From Caballeronia ptereochthonis (GTDB lineage: Bacteria; Pseudomonadota; Gammaproteobacteria; Burkholderiales; Burkholderiaceae), in contig NZ_FCOB02000008.1 of assembly GCF_001545075.1 (NCBI RefSeq), positions 124,001 to 188,000 of the forward strand: a stretch of DNA of 64,000 bases, given 5' to 3'. Shown here piece by piece: positions 26,172 to 35,591 of this stretch; positions within the stretch are counted from its first letter, which is position 1; each line of letters opens with the position of its first letter. The notes beneath the pieces are model-generated. The model was not told the origin of the DNA. It saw nothing but the letters and a program-made list of their open reading frames with translations, and did no database searches. The position numbers and the translations under genes were made by a program.

Positions 26172-27632
26172 ATGCAAAGCGACTCGAACTTCATCTTCGT
26201 ACTCTTCGGTGGCACCGGCGACCTCTCCATGCGCAAGATTCTTCCGGCGCTGTTCGAGGCCCATCGCGCGGGCATGCTCGATCCGGCGGGCAGGATCGTC
26301 TGCGTCGCGCGCGAGGCGCTGGATCAAAGCGAATATCGCGCGTGGGTGGAGGAGCACGTCAAGCCGCACGTGTCGAAGAACGGCGTCGACGAGCCCGCGT
26401 GGCGCAGCTTTCTGGAGCGCATCCAGTACGTCGGGCTGGACCTCGGCCGCGCGGAAGACTTCGTCGTGTTGCGCGACGCGCTCGCGCCATACGGCGGAAC
26501 ACGTGTCTTCTATCTGGCAACGGGACCGTCGCTGTTCGTGCCGATCTGCCGCGCGCTCTCGGACGTCGGCCTGAACCAGAACGCGCGCATCGTGCTGGAG
26601 AAGCCGCTCGGCTACGACCTCGAGTCGTCGAACGCGATCAACGACGCCGTCGGCGAGATCTTCCAGGAAGACCAGATCTACCGGATCGATCACTATCTCG
26701 GAAAGGAGCCGGTGCAGAACCTGCTCGCGCTGCGCTTCTCCAACGTGCTGTTCGAGCCGTTGTGGCGGCGCGAATGGGTCGAGAGCATCCAGATCACGAT
26801 CGCGGAAGAACTGGGCGTGGAAGCGCGGGGCGACTTCTACGACAATACGGGCGCGCTGCGCGACATGGTCCAGAACCACTTGCTGCAGCTGCTTTCCATT
26901 GTGACGATGGAGCCGCCGCACTCGATGGATTCCGACTCCGTGCGCGACGAGAAGCTGCGCGTGCTGCGGGCGCTGAAGCCGATCGACGAGCGCGACATCA
27001 GCCGCGTCGCGGTGCGCGGGCAATATCATGCGGGGGTGATCCGCGGCGCGTCGGTGCCCGCGTACGCCACGGAGCCGGGCGTGCGCACCGACAGCACGAC
27101 GGAAACCTTCGTCGCGCTGAAGGTGGAGATCGAGAACTGGCGCTGGGCGGGCGTGCCGTTCTTCCTGCGCACGGGCAAGCGCCTCGCGGACCGCGTCGCC
27201 GAGATCGTCGTGAACTTCCGGGCGGTGCCGCATTCGGCGCTCGGCTCGAGCGCGCTGCGCGCGGGCACGAATCGTCTGGTGATCCGGCTGCAGCCCAACG
27301 AGTTCATTCGCCTGTATTGCCTGGCGAAGCAGCCCGGCGAGGGCATGAATCTCGCGAGCGTGCATCTGGATCTCGCGTTCGATCAGTTCTTCAAGGAAGC
27401 GCAGATGGAGGCGTATCAGCGGCTCCTGCTGGATGTGATCCACGGCCGGCTCGCGCTCTTCGTGCGGCGCGACGAGCAGGAAGCGGCGTGGCGCTGGGTC
27501 GAGCCGATCCTGAACGCATGGGCGGCCTCGACCAGCAAGCCGAAGCCGTACGCGGCGGGCACCTGGGGACCGGCGGCGTCCAGCGCGATGCTGGCCCAGC
27601 ACGGCACATGCTGGCTCGAAGAGGAAAATTGA
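26172..27632 (+). CDS. zwf: Glucose-6-phosphate 1-dehydrogenase
   Basis: 486 aa NADP-dependent enzyme opening the Entner-Doudoroff and pentose phosphate routes. The coenzyme loop FGGTGDLSMRKILPAL (about residues 12-27) and the active-site signature RIDHYLGKEPVQN (about 172-184) are both present. The ATG at 26172 gives the typical family length; a longer frame begins upstream of the likely transcription start. It is the first gene of a three-gene operon and is probably repressed by the HexR half of the last gene product. Confidence 0.96.
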   Translation: MQSDSNFIFVLFGGTGDLSMRKILPALFEAHRAGMLDPAGRIVCVAREALDQSEYRAWVEEHVKPHVSKNGVDEPAWRSFLERIQYVGLDLGRAEDFVVLRDALAPYGGTRVFYLATGPSLFVPICRALSDVGLNQNARIVLEKPLGYDLESSNAINDAVGEIFQEDQIYRIDHYLGKEPVQNLLALRFSNVLFEPLWRREWVESIQITIAEELGVEARGDFYDNTGALRDMVQNHLLQLLSIVTMEPPHSMDSDSVRDEKLRVLRALKPIDERDISRVAVRGQYHAGVIRGASVPAYATEPGVRTDSTTETFVALKVEIENWRWAGVPFFLRTGKRLADRVAEIVVNFRAVPHSALGSSALRAGTNRLVIRLQPNEFIRLYCLAKQPGEGMNLASVHLDLAFDQFFKEAQMEAYQRLLLDVIHGRLALFVRRDEQEAAWRWVEPILNAWAASTSKPKPYAAGTWGPAASSAMLAQHGTCWLEEEN

Positions 27633-27765
27633 GCGCGCGTCGCCGAGGCCGCCTGCGGGAGGGCGCGGCGAGCACGAGAATACGAGAGACCGCTTCGCAC
27701 GTCGCCTTGCGATGTCGTGACAAGAAAGCGGGTCGATGAACCAGGACAAAGAGGATGGAGGAGCA

Positions 27766-28476
27766 GTGATCGAGCTTCGCACTTTCGACGACCCGCGCGC
27801 CCACTCGGATGCGCTGGCGAAAGCCGTGGGAGACGCGCTGAAGGCGTCGCTCGCGGCGAGGGGCGCGGCGTCTGCCGACGCCGCGGGACAAACCGCTCAC
27901 GCCACGCTCGCGGTATCGGGCGGCACGAGCCCGAAGCCGTTCTTGCAGGCGCTTTCTCGTGCGCCGCTCGACTGGGCGCATATCGACGTGACGCTCGTCG
28001 ACGACCGCTGGGTGCCCGAAACCGATCCGGCGAGCAATGCGCAGCTCGTGCGCGATACGCTGCTGCAGAACGCGGGCGCGGCGGCCTACTTCCTGCCGCT
28101 CGTCGATACGGGCAAGCCGCTGGAGGCGCACATCGCCGAACTCAACGCCGATGCGCGCCGCCGTCTGCCGGACGTCGCCGTGCTCGGCATGGGCGAGGAC
28201 GGCCACACGGCCTCGATCTTTGCCGACGCGCCCGAATGGGAGTTCGCGATTTCGACGCCGGAGCGCTTCATCGCCGTGCATCCCGGCGCGGCGCCGCATG
28301 CGCGCGTGAGCCTGTCGATGTCGGCGCTGAAGCAGGTGGGGCAGCTGTATCTCTTCATCGCCGGCCAGAAGAAACTCGACGTATTGAACGCGGCGCTCGC
28401 CGCGCCGCAAAAGAACGCCATCTCGACGCTGGCCCACGCTGAAGGAGTGAAGCTCGATGTCTACTGGTGTGCATAG
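27766..28476 (+). CDS. pgl: 6-phosphogluconolactonase
   Basis: 236 aa DevB/SOL-type lactonase that hydrolyses 6-phosphogluconolactone. Seen are [16 protein letters not shown] (about 45-60), [18 protein letters not shown] and [12 protein letters not shown] (about 145-156). GTG 27766 was chosen because GGAGG lies four bases upstream and homology begins at IELRTFDD; the in-frame ATG at 27736 has no SD. It overlaps the glk/hexR start by 20 nt. Confidence 0.93.
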   Translation: MIELRTFDDPRAHSDALAKAVGDALKASLAARGAASADAAGQTAHATLAVSGGTSPKPFLQALSRAPLDWAHIDVTLVDDRWVPETDPASNAQLVRDTLLQNAGAAAYFLPLVDTGKPLEAHIAELNADARRRLPDVAVLGMGEDGHTASIFADAPEWEFAISTPERFIAVHPGAAPHARVSLSMSALKQVGQLYLFIAGQKKLDVLNAALAAPQKNAISTLAHAEGVKLDVYWCA

Positions 28477-30379
28477 CAAGGCCGCGGCGGCGGCCAATCA
28501 GCACGCCGACGGGCCGCGGCTTCTCGCCGATATCGGCGGCACGAACGCACGCTTCGCGCTGGAGACGGCGCCCGGCGAGATCGGGCAGATCCGCGTGTAT
28601 CCGGGGGCCGATTACCCCGGCATCGCGGAGGTCATGCAGCAGTATCTGAAGGACACCAAGGTCGGCCGCGTGAATCATGCGGCGATCGCCATCGCGAATC
28701 CGGTCGACGGCGATCACGTGAAAATGACCAACCACGACTGGAGCTTTTCGATCGAAGCGACGCGCCGCGCGCTCGGCTTCGACACCCTGCTCGTCGTCAA
28801 CGACTTCACCGCGCTGGCAATGGCGCTGCCCGGTCTCACCGATGCGCAGCGCGTGCAGGTCGGCGGCGGCTCGCGGCGGCAGAACAGCGTGATCGGCTTG
28901 CTCGGGCCGGGCACGGGTTTGGGCGTGTCGGGCCTGATCCCGGCGGATGACCGCTGGATCGCGCTCGGCAGCGAAGGCGGCCACGCGACGTTCTCGCCTT
29001 TCGACGAGCGCGAAGACCTCGTGATGCGCTATGCGCGCCGCAAGTTTGCGCATGTGTCGTTCGAGCGCGTGTGCGCCGGGCCGGGGCTCGAACTGATCTA
29101 CCGCGCGTTCGCCGAGCGCGACGGCGTGACGGTCGCGGAGCACTTCAACAGCGCCGATGTGACCAACCGCGCGCACGAAGGCGAAGCGCTCGCGCTCGAA
29201 GCGGTGAACTGCTTCTGCGCGATCCTCGGCACGTTCTCCGCCAACATCGCGGTGACGCTCGGCGCGCTCGGCGGCATCTATATCGGCGGCGGCGTCGTGC
29301 TGAAGCTGGGCGAGCTGTTCCACAAGTCGCCGTTTCGCGAGCGTTTCGAGGCGAAAGGGCGCTTTCAGCAATATCTCGCAGGAATTCCAACCTACATCAT
29401 CACGGCCGAATATCCCGCGTTTCTCGGCGTGTCGGCGATTCTCTCGGAGCAGTTGTCGAACCGCGCGAACAGCGGCTCGTCGGCGGTGTTCGAGCGCATC
29501 CGCCAGATGCGCGATGCGCTCACGCCCGCCGAGCGGCGCGTGGCCGATCTCGCGCTGAACCACCCGCGCTCGATCATCAACGATCCGATCATCGACATCG
29601 CGCGCAAGGCGGACGTGAGCCAGCCCACCGTGATCCGCTTCTGCCGCTCGCTCGGCTGCCAGGGCTTGTCCGACTTCAAGCTGAAGCTCGCGACGGGCCT
29701 GACCGGCACGATTCCGGTGAGCCATAGCCAGGTTCATCTCGGCGACACGGCCACCGACTTCGGCGCGAAGGTGCTCGACAACACCGTGTCCGCGATTCTG
29801 CAATTGCGCGAGCATCTGAACTTCGAGAACGTCGAGCGCGCCATTGATATTCTGAACGGCGCGCGGCGCATCGAGTTCTACGGGCTCGGCAACTCGAACA
29901 TCGTCGCGCAGGATGCGCATTACAAGTTCTTCCGCTTCGGCATCCCGACCATCGCTTATGGCGACCTGTACATGCAGGCGGCCTCCGCCGCCTTGCTCGG
30001 CAAGGGCGACGTGATCGTGGCCGTGTCGAAGTCGGGCCGGGCGCCGGAGCTTCTGCGCGTGCTCGAAGTGGCGATGCAGCAGGGCGCGACGGTCATCGCG
30101 ATCACGTCGAGCAACACGCCGCTCGCCAGGCGCGCGACGGTGGCGCTGGAGACTGATCACATCGAGATTCGCGAATCGCAGCTGTCGATGATCTCGCGGA
30201 TCCTGCATCTGTCGATCATCGACATTCTCGCGGTCGGCGTGGCGATCCGCCGGGCCGCGCCGACGCCCGGCGCGAACATCAGCGATACGGTGTCGAAGGC
30301 GCGCGATTCGGCCGACGAGGATGCCGCCGCCGTGCTCGACTGGTTGAGTCACGGCGCATCGGGCATCGCGGGCGACTGA
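28457..30379 (+). CDS. glk-hexR: Bifunctional glucokinase / HexR-type (RpiR family) regulator
   Basis: 640 aa natural fusion. Residues about 20-335 are glucokinase: [14 protein letters not shown] (ATP/phosphate loop), [14 protein letters not shown] with the catalytic Asp, and [13 protein letters not shown]. Residues about 340-420 are an RpiR N-terminal domain with helix-turn-helix [16 protein letters not shown]. Residues about 455-600 are a SIS sugar-phosphate isomerase-like sensor ([24 protein letters not shown]). It should phosphorylate glucose and repress the zwf operon through the palindrome at 26034. Such fusions are known in Burkholderiaceae. A terminator follows. Confidence 0.95.
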   Translation: MSTGVHSKAAAAANQHADGPRLLADIGGTNARFALETAPGEIGQIRVYPGADYPGIAEVMQQYLKDTKVGRVNHAAIAIANPVDGDHVKMTNHDWSFSIEATRRALGFDTLLVVNDFTALAMALPGLTDAQRVQVGGGSRRQNSVIGLLGPGTGLGVSGLIPADDRWIALGSEGGHATFSPFDEREDLVMRYARRKFAHVSFERVCAGPGLELIYRAFAERDGVTVAEHFNSADVTNRAHEGEALALEAVNCFCAILGTFSANIAVTLGALGGIYIGGGVVLKLGELFHKSPFRERFEAKGRFQQYLAGIPTYIITAEYPAFLGVSAILSEQLSNRANSGSSAVFERIRQMRDALTPAERRVADLALNHPRSIINDPIIDIARKADVSQPTVIRFCRSLGCQGLSDFKLKLATGLTGTIPVSHSQVHLGDTATDFGAKVLDNTVSAILQLREHLNFENVERAIDILNGARRIEFYGLGNSNIVAQDAHYKFFRFGIPTIAYGDLYMQAASAALLGKGDVIVAVSKSGRAPELLRVLEVAMQQGATVIAITSSNTPLARRATVALETDHIEIRESQLSMISRILHLSIIDILAVGVAIRRAAPTPGANISDTVSKARDSADEDAAAVLDWLSHGASGIAGD

Positions 30380-30393
30380 CGCGCGAAGAGAAG

Positions 30394-30425
30394 CGGACCG
30401 CGAGTGATCGCCGGTCCTCTTTTTC
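30394..30425 (+). terminator. Rho-independent terminator of the zwf operon
   Basis: GGACCG pairs with CGGTCC and is followed by TCTTTTT, 16 nt past the glk/hexR stop. Confidence 0.6.
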
Positions 30426-30448
30426 ACGCGCGGTCCGCCGCCGCGCCG

Positions 30449-31333
30449 TTACCGGACGACACCCGACGCGCACAGCGGCAGCACGGCCTCGACGCGCTGG
30501 CCGGCCATCCCGTCGGGATGGCGTCGCGCAAGGTCGCGTACTTCACTGTCCGGGGCGGCGGCGCCGTCCGCGGCCAGACCGAGAAAATCCAGCACGCTCT
30601 TCGCGACGAGTTCGCGATCGTTGTCGACGCAGATCAGGTGATAGCTGTTCTCGAGCACGACCAGCTCCATGCGCTCGATGCGCTCGCGCAGGAACCAGGC
30701 CGAGCGGAGGCTCGTCAGTTCGTCCTCGCGCGCGTGCAGCACGAGCGTGTCGCAACGCAGCGTCGACACCGCGCGCATGGCCATCCGGCGCAGCCGGTCG
30801 ACCTGGCGCAGGCACGCGAGCGGCACCCAGCGATAGTGGAAGTTGTCGCCGCGCTCGAACTTCGCCTTGACGATCGAGCGCATCAGCGCGTTCTTGATGC
30901 CGAATGGCTCGTCCTCCTCCACGCGCATGCGTTGCGGCACGAGCGGCACCCAGTAGAGCAGATGACGCGCGAACGTGTACCAGGGCGTCGCCCAGCCGTC
31001 GATGAAGATCGGCGGCGCGAGCGTGACGAGCTTGCCGCGCTCATGGCGCTCGTTCGCGCAGAGCGCGAGCGCGAGCAGCGAGCCCATGCACATGCCGATC
31101 ACGTGGACGACGTCGTACTGCCGCATCACTTCGCGATACCTGGCGCGCACGGCGTGCAGCCACTCTTCCGCGCTCACGTCAACGAGATCCTCGGGCGTGC
31201 CGCCGTGCCCCGGCAGCGTGAGCGAATGCGTGTCGATGCCGGCGCGCTTCAGGATCCTGTTCATCGAGCCCAGATCGAACGGGGTGCCGCCGAGTCCGTG
31301 GATCAGCAGCGCGGCGGTGCGCTTCGCGCTCAC
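30449..31333 (-). CDS. Alpha/beta hydrolase with Cys in the nucleophile elbow
   Basis: 294 aa hydrolase resembling small carboxylesterases. The oxyanion-hole motif LLIHGLGGTPFD is at residues 9-20. The nucleophile elbow reads GMCMGS (residues 80-85), with Cys82 where Ser is usual. The acid is in LHAREDELTS and the His in ENSYHLICVDNDRE. The Cys-Asp-His set recalls dienelactone hydrolase, so substrate and activity are open. The GTG at 31333 was chosen because it overlaps the stop of a small ORF (GTGA) and starts just before the hydrolase core. Confidence 0.82.
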   Translation of the reverse strand: MSAKRTAALLIHGLGGTPFDLGSMNRILKRAGIDTHSLTLPGHGGTPEDLVDVSAEEWLHAVRARYREVMRQYDVVHVIGMCMGSLLALALCANERHERGKLVTLAPPIFIDGWATPWYTFARHLLYWVPLVPQRMRVEEDEPFGIKNALMRSIVKAKFERGDNFHYRWVPLACLRQVDRLRRMAMRAVSTLRCDTLVLHAREDELTSLRSAWFLRERIERMELVVLENSYHLICVDNDRELVAKSVLDFLGLAADGAAAPDSEVRDLARRHPDGMAGQRVEAVLPLCASGVVR

Positions 31334-31515
31334 GCCGCCTCCTTCGCGGCGGCACCCGTGCGGCTGATGTCGCCGAACGACGACGCGCCGACGAAAGGCG
31401 ACATGACCGCAACCCGGCCGCGCGGGCGCGTGAGCACGAACTCGGCGGACGTCCACGCGGCGAATAAATAGGGAGTCGCCCAGAGTAGGCTGCTTGGGTC
31501 GCCTTGCCGACGCAT
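31330..31515 (-). CDS. Small hypothetical protein coupled to the hydrolase gene
   Basis: 61 aa frame not recognised. It has a short hydrophobic stretch (LLWATPYLFAAW) and ends GASSFGDISRTGAAAKEAA. The stop overlaps the GTG start of the hydrolase by four bases, a typical translational-coupling arrangement, which is the main support. No clear SD precedes the ATG at 31515, so the start is uncertain. It could be a leader that only serves to translate the hydrolase. Confidence 0.4.
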   Translation of the reverse strand: MRRQGDPSSLLWATPYLFAAWTSAEFVLTRPRGRVAVMSPFVGASSFGDISRTGAAAKEAA

Positions 31516-31754
31516 GAGATTCACTCGCTGAAAAATTGAGCAGGCGAGGCTAATGGGCGGCTCTATTCGCGGAAATAGGAAAACTCGTATTTGGTCCGTT
31601 CGGGCACGATTCGCGCGCATAGGCGTGCCGAACGCGACACGCCGGCGAAACATTTTGTCATGCTGATCGATTCACCGCGGCGAGGTCCCTAGAATCCGGG
31701 TGGCCATCACTTTCCCGCTTTTGCCGCGAGCTCCGGTTCGTGCATTGACGTTTC

Positions 31755-34025
31755 ATGCGCGCCTTCGTTTCCTTCGTGCTGGCTCTGCGCCTGCTGTTCA
31801 TCCTTCCTCAAGCCATCGCGCAGAGCGGCCCGCCCGGCGCAATCGCGCACGCGCCTCGCCCGAAGATCGCCCTTGTCCTGTCGGGCGGCGGCGCGCGTGG
31901 TTATTCGCACATCGGCGTGCTGAAGGTGCTCGAGGAGCTGCGCGTGCCCGTCGACGTCGTGGTCGGCACGAGCATGGGCGCGGTCATCGGAGGGCTCTAT
32001 GCGACCGGTTATTCCGCCGACGATCTGGATCGCAAGGTGTCGTCCGTCAATCTCGGCGACGTGGCCTTCGATCGTCTTGCGCGCCCCGCGCTGCCGCAGA
32101 CGAGGCGCGAGGACGAGCTCGACTATCCGATCGCGCTGCCCTTCGGTTTCGACGATTCCGGCAAGACCCGTTTGCCGCGCGGCTTCGTGGGCGCCAACAG
32201 CTTTCTGGCGCTTTTGCAGGCGTGGACCGCGAGCGTGCCGCCGAACCGTTTCTTCGATCAGTTGCCGTTGCCGTTCCGCGCGGTCGCGACCGATCTCGAA
32301 AACGGAGAGCGCGTGGTGTTCGATCACGGTTCGCTGCCGCTCGCCATCCGCGCGAGCATGGCCGCGCCGGGTCTTTTTTCGCCGATCGAGGTGGACGGCC
32401 GTATGCTGATCGATGGCGGCATCGTCGACAATCTGCCGGTGGATGTGGCGCGCGCGCTGGGCGTGGATGTCGTCATCGCGGTGCACATCGGCACACCGCT
32501 CAGGAAGGGCGTCGACATCAATTCGCCCGCGGACGTCGCTCAGCAGATGGTGGGCATTCTCATCGGCCAGAACGTCAAGACGCAGAAGGATTCGCTGAGC
32601 GCGAAGGACGTGCTGATCAGCCCCGATCTCGGCGATATCAAGTTTACTGATTTCACGCGCGCGCGCGAAGCGATCGAATGCGGCGAGCGGGCGGCGCACG
32701 CGCTGAGCGACCGGCTCGCGGTCTTTTCGGCGTCGCCGGCGGACTATGAAACGTATCGCGCGGAGCATCGCACGGCCGTGACGCACAAGGCGACGCGCAT
32801 CGACGAGATCCAGGTCGACAGCACCGGCAAGATTCCGCCCGAGTTCGTGCGGGGCTATCTGAACCTCAAGGACGGCGACAGCTACGACGCGCCGCTCGTC
32901 AACAGCAGCCTCGCGAAGCTGCAGGCGACCGGATACTTCGAGGCGGTGTCGCATGAGTTCATCGACGGGGACGGCGCGAATCGTCTGCGCGTGCGCGCGA
33001 GGGAGAAAAGCTGGGGACCGAACTTCCTGCTGTTCGGCATTGGCCTGTCGACGGACTTCGAGGGCGGCGGGGGCTTCGAGATCAACATCGGACATCGCCG
33101 GCCGTGGATCACGGCGTCCGGCCTGGAGTGGCGCAACGACCTCAAGCTCGGCGACGAGCAGCAGCGCTTCCATACCGAGTTGCGGCAGCCCGTGTTCGGC
33201 GGCTACGGGTTCTATGTCGCGCCGTACGCGGAGGTATCGCAGAAGCGCCAGAGTTATTTCGGCGATTCCGACGACACATCGCCGGCCTCCCATCCGATGG
33301 TGCGGACTTGGCGAAGGGAGGCGAAGGCGGGACTCGATTTCGCGATGCCGCTCTCGCATCTGGGCGAGATCCGCATCGGCGCGGCGACCTCGCGCGTCCG
33401 CGAGACGCCCGATCAGGACGTGATGTACCTGACCGAAGACGGAGCGTTCGGCGCCGCGAGCGTCGGCTCGGTTTCGTGGTCGCAGTCTTATGGGCGGGCG
33501 CAACTGATCATCGATCAACTCGACGACGCGCTGTTCCCGCGTTCGGGCTACCTGATTCGTGTCGACGCGCAGTCGTCATTCGGCGGCGACAGCGACAATG
33601 CCTATCGCTATCTTCATGCGCGCGCCACGGGCGCGGCGAGCACGGCACGGCACAGCTTCATCGCGACGGCGGAAGTCGGGGCGTCGAAATACTCGGGCGC
33701 GCCGTTTTCGCTCGGCGGCTTCCGGCATCTCGCGGCGTATGGCGTGGATCAGTTTTCGGGCAACTATCTGCTCTATGGGCAACTGACGTATCAGTTCCGC
33801 GTGGCGTCGCCCAATGGCCAGTTCGTGCGCGATCTGTATCTCGGCACGACCGCCGAGGCGGGCAATGCGACGCTGCAGCGTCAAGCGATCAACCTCGGAA
33901 ATCTGAAGAAGAGCTTCAGCGTGTTCCTCGGTGGGACGACGGCCTTCGGTCCGGCTTACCTCGGATTTGCGATGGCGCCAGGCGGTATTCAGAGCATCTA
34001 TCTGCAGTTCGGCGCCGACTTCTGA
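31755..34025 (+). CDS. Type Vd autotransporter: patatin phospholipase fused to outer-membrane barrel
   Basis: 756 aa. A signal peptide ends about residue 23 (IAQS). The patatin lipase domain (about 35-310) has the oxyanion loop SGGGARG (43-49), nucleophile GTSMG (Ser73) and the Asp of LIDGGIVDN (about 220). A POTRA-like module (about 340-415, KIPPEFVRGYLNLKDGDSY) is followed by a 16-strand-type BamA-like barrel to the C-terminal Phe. PlpD of Pseudomonas has this order. The enzyme probably cleaves phospholipid acyl chains outside or at the outer membrane. All catalytic residues are present; length matches the class. Confidence 0.9.
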   Translation: MRAFVSFVLALRLLFILPQAIAQSGPPGAIAHAPRPKIALVLSGGGARGYSHIGVLKVLEELRVPVDVVVGTSMGAVIGGLYATGYSADDLDRKVSSVNLGDVAFDRLARPALPQTRREDELDYPIALPFGFDDSGKTRLPRGFVGANSFLALLQAWTASVPPNRFFDQLPLPFRAVATDLENGERVVFDHGSLPLAIRASMAAPGLFSPIEVDGRMLIDGGIVDNLPVDVARALGVDVVIAVHIGTPLRKGVDINSPADVAQQMVGILIGQNVKTQKDSLSAKDVLISPDLGDIKFTDFTRAREAIECGERAAHALSDRLAVFSASPADYETYRAEHRTAVTHKATRIDEIQVDSTGKIPPEFVRGYLNLKDGDSYDAPLVNSSLAKLQATGYFEAVSHEFIDGDGANRLRVRAREKSWGPNFLLFGIGLSTDFEGGGGFEINIGHRRPWITASGLEWRNDLKLGDEQQRFHTELRQPVFGGYGFYVAPYAEVSQKRQSYFGDSDDTSPASHPMVRTWRREAKAGLDFAMPLSHLGEIRIGAATSRVRETPDQDVMYLTEDGAFGAASVGSVSWSQSYGRAQLIIDQLDDALFPRSGYLIRVDAQSSFGGDSDNAYRYLHARATGAASTARHSFIATAEVGASKYSGAPFSLGGFRHLAAYGVDQFSGNYLLYGQLTYQFRVASPNGQFVRDLYLGTTAEAGNATLQRQAINLGNLKKSFSVFLGGTTAFGPAYLGFAMAPGGIQSIYLQFGADF

Positions 34026-34038
34026 TTCGTGGCCTTGA

Positions 34039-34074
34039 AAAAACGGTGCGATACGGATCGGTCGTATCGCACCG
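34039..34074 (-). terminator. Rho-independent terminator of the first porin
   Basis: CGGTGCGATAC and GTATCGCACCG form a perfect 11-bp stem and a T-run follows on the minus strand. It is 55 nt past the porin stop. Confidence 0.85.
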
Positions 34075-34128
34075 CACGTGCCGCTCGCAGCGGCGCGAAA
34101 AAGCTTGAAAGGCTGAAAGTTGAAAGGC

Positions 34129-35247
34129 TCAGAACGAATGCTGGATGCCCGCGTACACGCCCGTCTGGCTGTGGCCGGGGATCGGGTTGTCCGTCGCCGC
34201 GCCCGTGCCGAAGTTATTGGCGTTCAGGCCGTAGTTCGCGGATTTGCTGTTCTGCACCGTGGCGACCTGCAGGTCGAGCAGGGTGCGCTTGGAGAGGTTG
34301 TATGAACCGCCGACCGTGTAGATGGTCGCGTTACCCGCGCCGTTGTTGCCGTTCACGTGGTAGACCGCCGCGATCAGCGCCGCCGCCGGCGTGGCCTGCC
34401 ACGTCACGCCGCCCCACTCGTGATCGAGCGTGGTCGGCTGGCCGGGCAACTGGCCGGTCATGCCCGATGTGCGGATGGCCTGATAGCCGCCCTGAACCTT
34501 GAACTGGCCGAGGAACACGTTGAGCATCGCGGTGTATTCGCGCGAGTACGCGTAGGCGCCGTTGCCGCCATCGCTGTACGTGCCGCCGAGCGAGCCGTTC
34601 GCCGGATTGCGAATCTCGTCGTAGATGCCGCGGATCTGGAACACCGGCGCGGTATAGGTGACCTGCGCGCCCGCCTGACGGCCCTGCGGGGTCGTGCCGT
34701 TGCCGTTCCAGTTCGTCGCGTTGGAGAGCGCGTACTGACCGTAGAAGTCGAAGCCCGCGATCTTCGGCGACTGGTACGAAATGTTGTTGCTCGATTGCGG
34801 CCAGTTGCGGCCACGCACCAGCGATGCCGACGACCAGTTCGACTGGCCGAACGGATCGAAGTCCCACACGCCGTTTGCGATGAAGAGCTCACGGCCCAAC
34901 AGCAGCGTGCCGAACTGGTTGTTCGCCATACCGACCGTCGCCCAGCGATTGAAGAGACCGCCGCCGCCCGGGCCCTGGCCCGTCATGGTGTTGAAGCTGC
35001 CTTCCAGCTGGAACACGGCGCGATAGCCGCCGCCCAGATCCTCGACGCCCTTCATGCCCCACAGGCTCGTGCCCCAGTCGCCGCTTTCGGCGCGGAAGCG
35101 ATGCGTGCTGCCGTTGGCGCCGGCGGGCACGCCGTTCATGTATTCGAGACCCGCGTCCAGGCGGCCATACAGCGTCACGCTGCTCTGAGCCTGCGCCACC
35201 GCGCTGAATGTCAGCAGCGCTGCTGCCGCAAGCAAAGCTTTTTTCAT
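34129..35247 (-). CDS. Gram-negative porin (OmpC-like, Burkholderia type), copy 1
   Basis: 372 aa outer-membrane porin. The signal peptide MKKALLAAAALLTFSAVAQA is followed by QSSVTLYGRLDAGLEYM, the standard first strand of this family. The constriction-loop region around residues 100-120 is Gly-rich (TGQGPGGGGLFNR). The protein ends in aromatic GIQHSF, the BAM-recognised C-terminal Phe. The ATG at 35247 gives the standard signal peptide; a second Met directly precedes it. It is nearly identical to the next porin over most of its length and has its own terminator. Confidence 0.95.
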   Translation of the reverse strand: MKKALLAAAALLTFSAVAQAQSSVTLYGRLDAGLEYMNGVPAGANGSTHRFRAESGDWGTSLWGMKGVEDLGGGYRAVFQLEGSFNTMTGQGPGGGGLFNRWATVGMANNQFGTLLLGRELFIANGVWDFDPFGQSNWSSASLVRGRNWPQSSNNISYQSPKIAGFDFYGQYALSNATNWNGNGTTPQGRQAGAQVTYTAPVFQIRGIYDEIRNPANGSLGGTYSDGGNGAYAYSREYTAMLNVFLGQFKVQGGYQAIRTSGMTGQLPGQPTTLDHEWGGVTWQATPAAALIAAVYHVNGNNGAGNATIYTVGGSYNLSKRTLLDLQVATVQNSKSANYGLNANNFGTGAATDNPIPGHSQTGVYAGIQHSF

Positions 35248-35591
35248 CATCTCCACCAACCCCGTCAAAGGATTCAAGTTCAACACGCGGGTGCATCGGC
35301 CGATGCATCCGCCGAGCGATCGTCAGGAAGAAACGCGCGCGCAGGCGCTACCGAGATCCGTTGCGGATCGGCCGGTCGTTTCTTCTTGGGATTCCTGCGG
35401 AATTGTGGAGGAGAACCGTTTCTCCAAGAGGCCGCATTTCGTCTTTTTATGTGGCAATCGGCCACATTTGGTGGCGGTGACCGAAGATCCAATAAAAAAC
35501 GGTGCGATACCCTTTCGGGCACCGCACCGATACGCGCCTCTCGCAGCAGCGTGAAAACTCTATGAAGCTATTTTCTGTTCAGCCTCGCCGA
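35248..35591. other. Gap between tandem porins
   Basis: It holds the 5' region of porin copy 1 and, at 35494-35529, the terminator of porin copy 2. I see no gene here. Confidence 0.5.
35494..35529 (-). terminator. Rho-independent terminator of the second porin
   Basis: CGGTGCG and CGCACCG flank an inner GGG/CCC stem with a TTTTTT run on the minus strand, 60 nt past the stop. The outer stem bases match the terminator of the other porin, as expected if the whole unit was duplicated. Confidence 0.75.
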
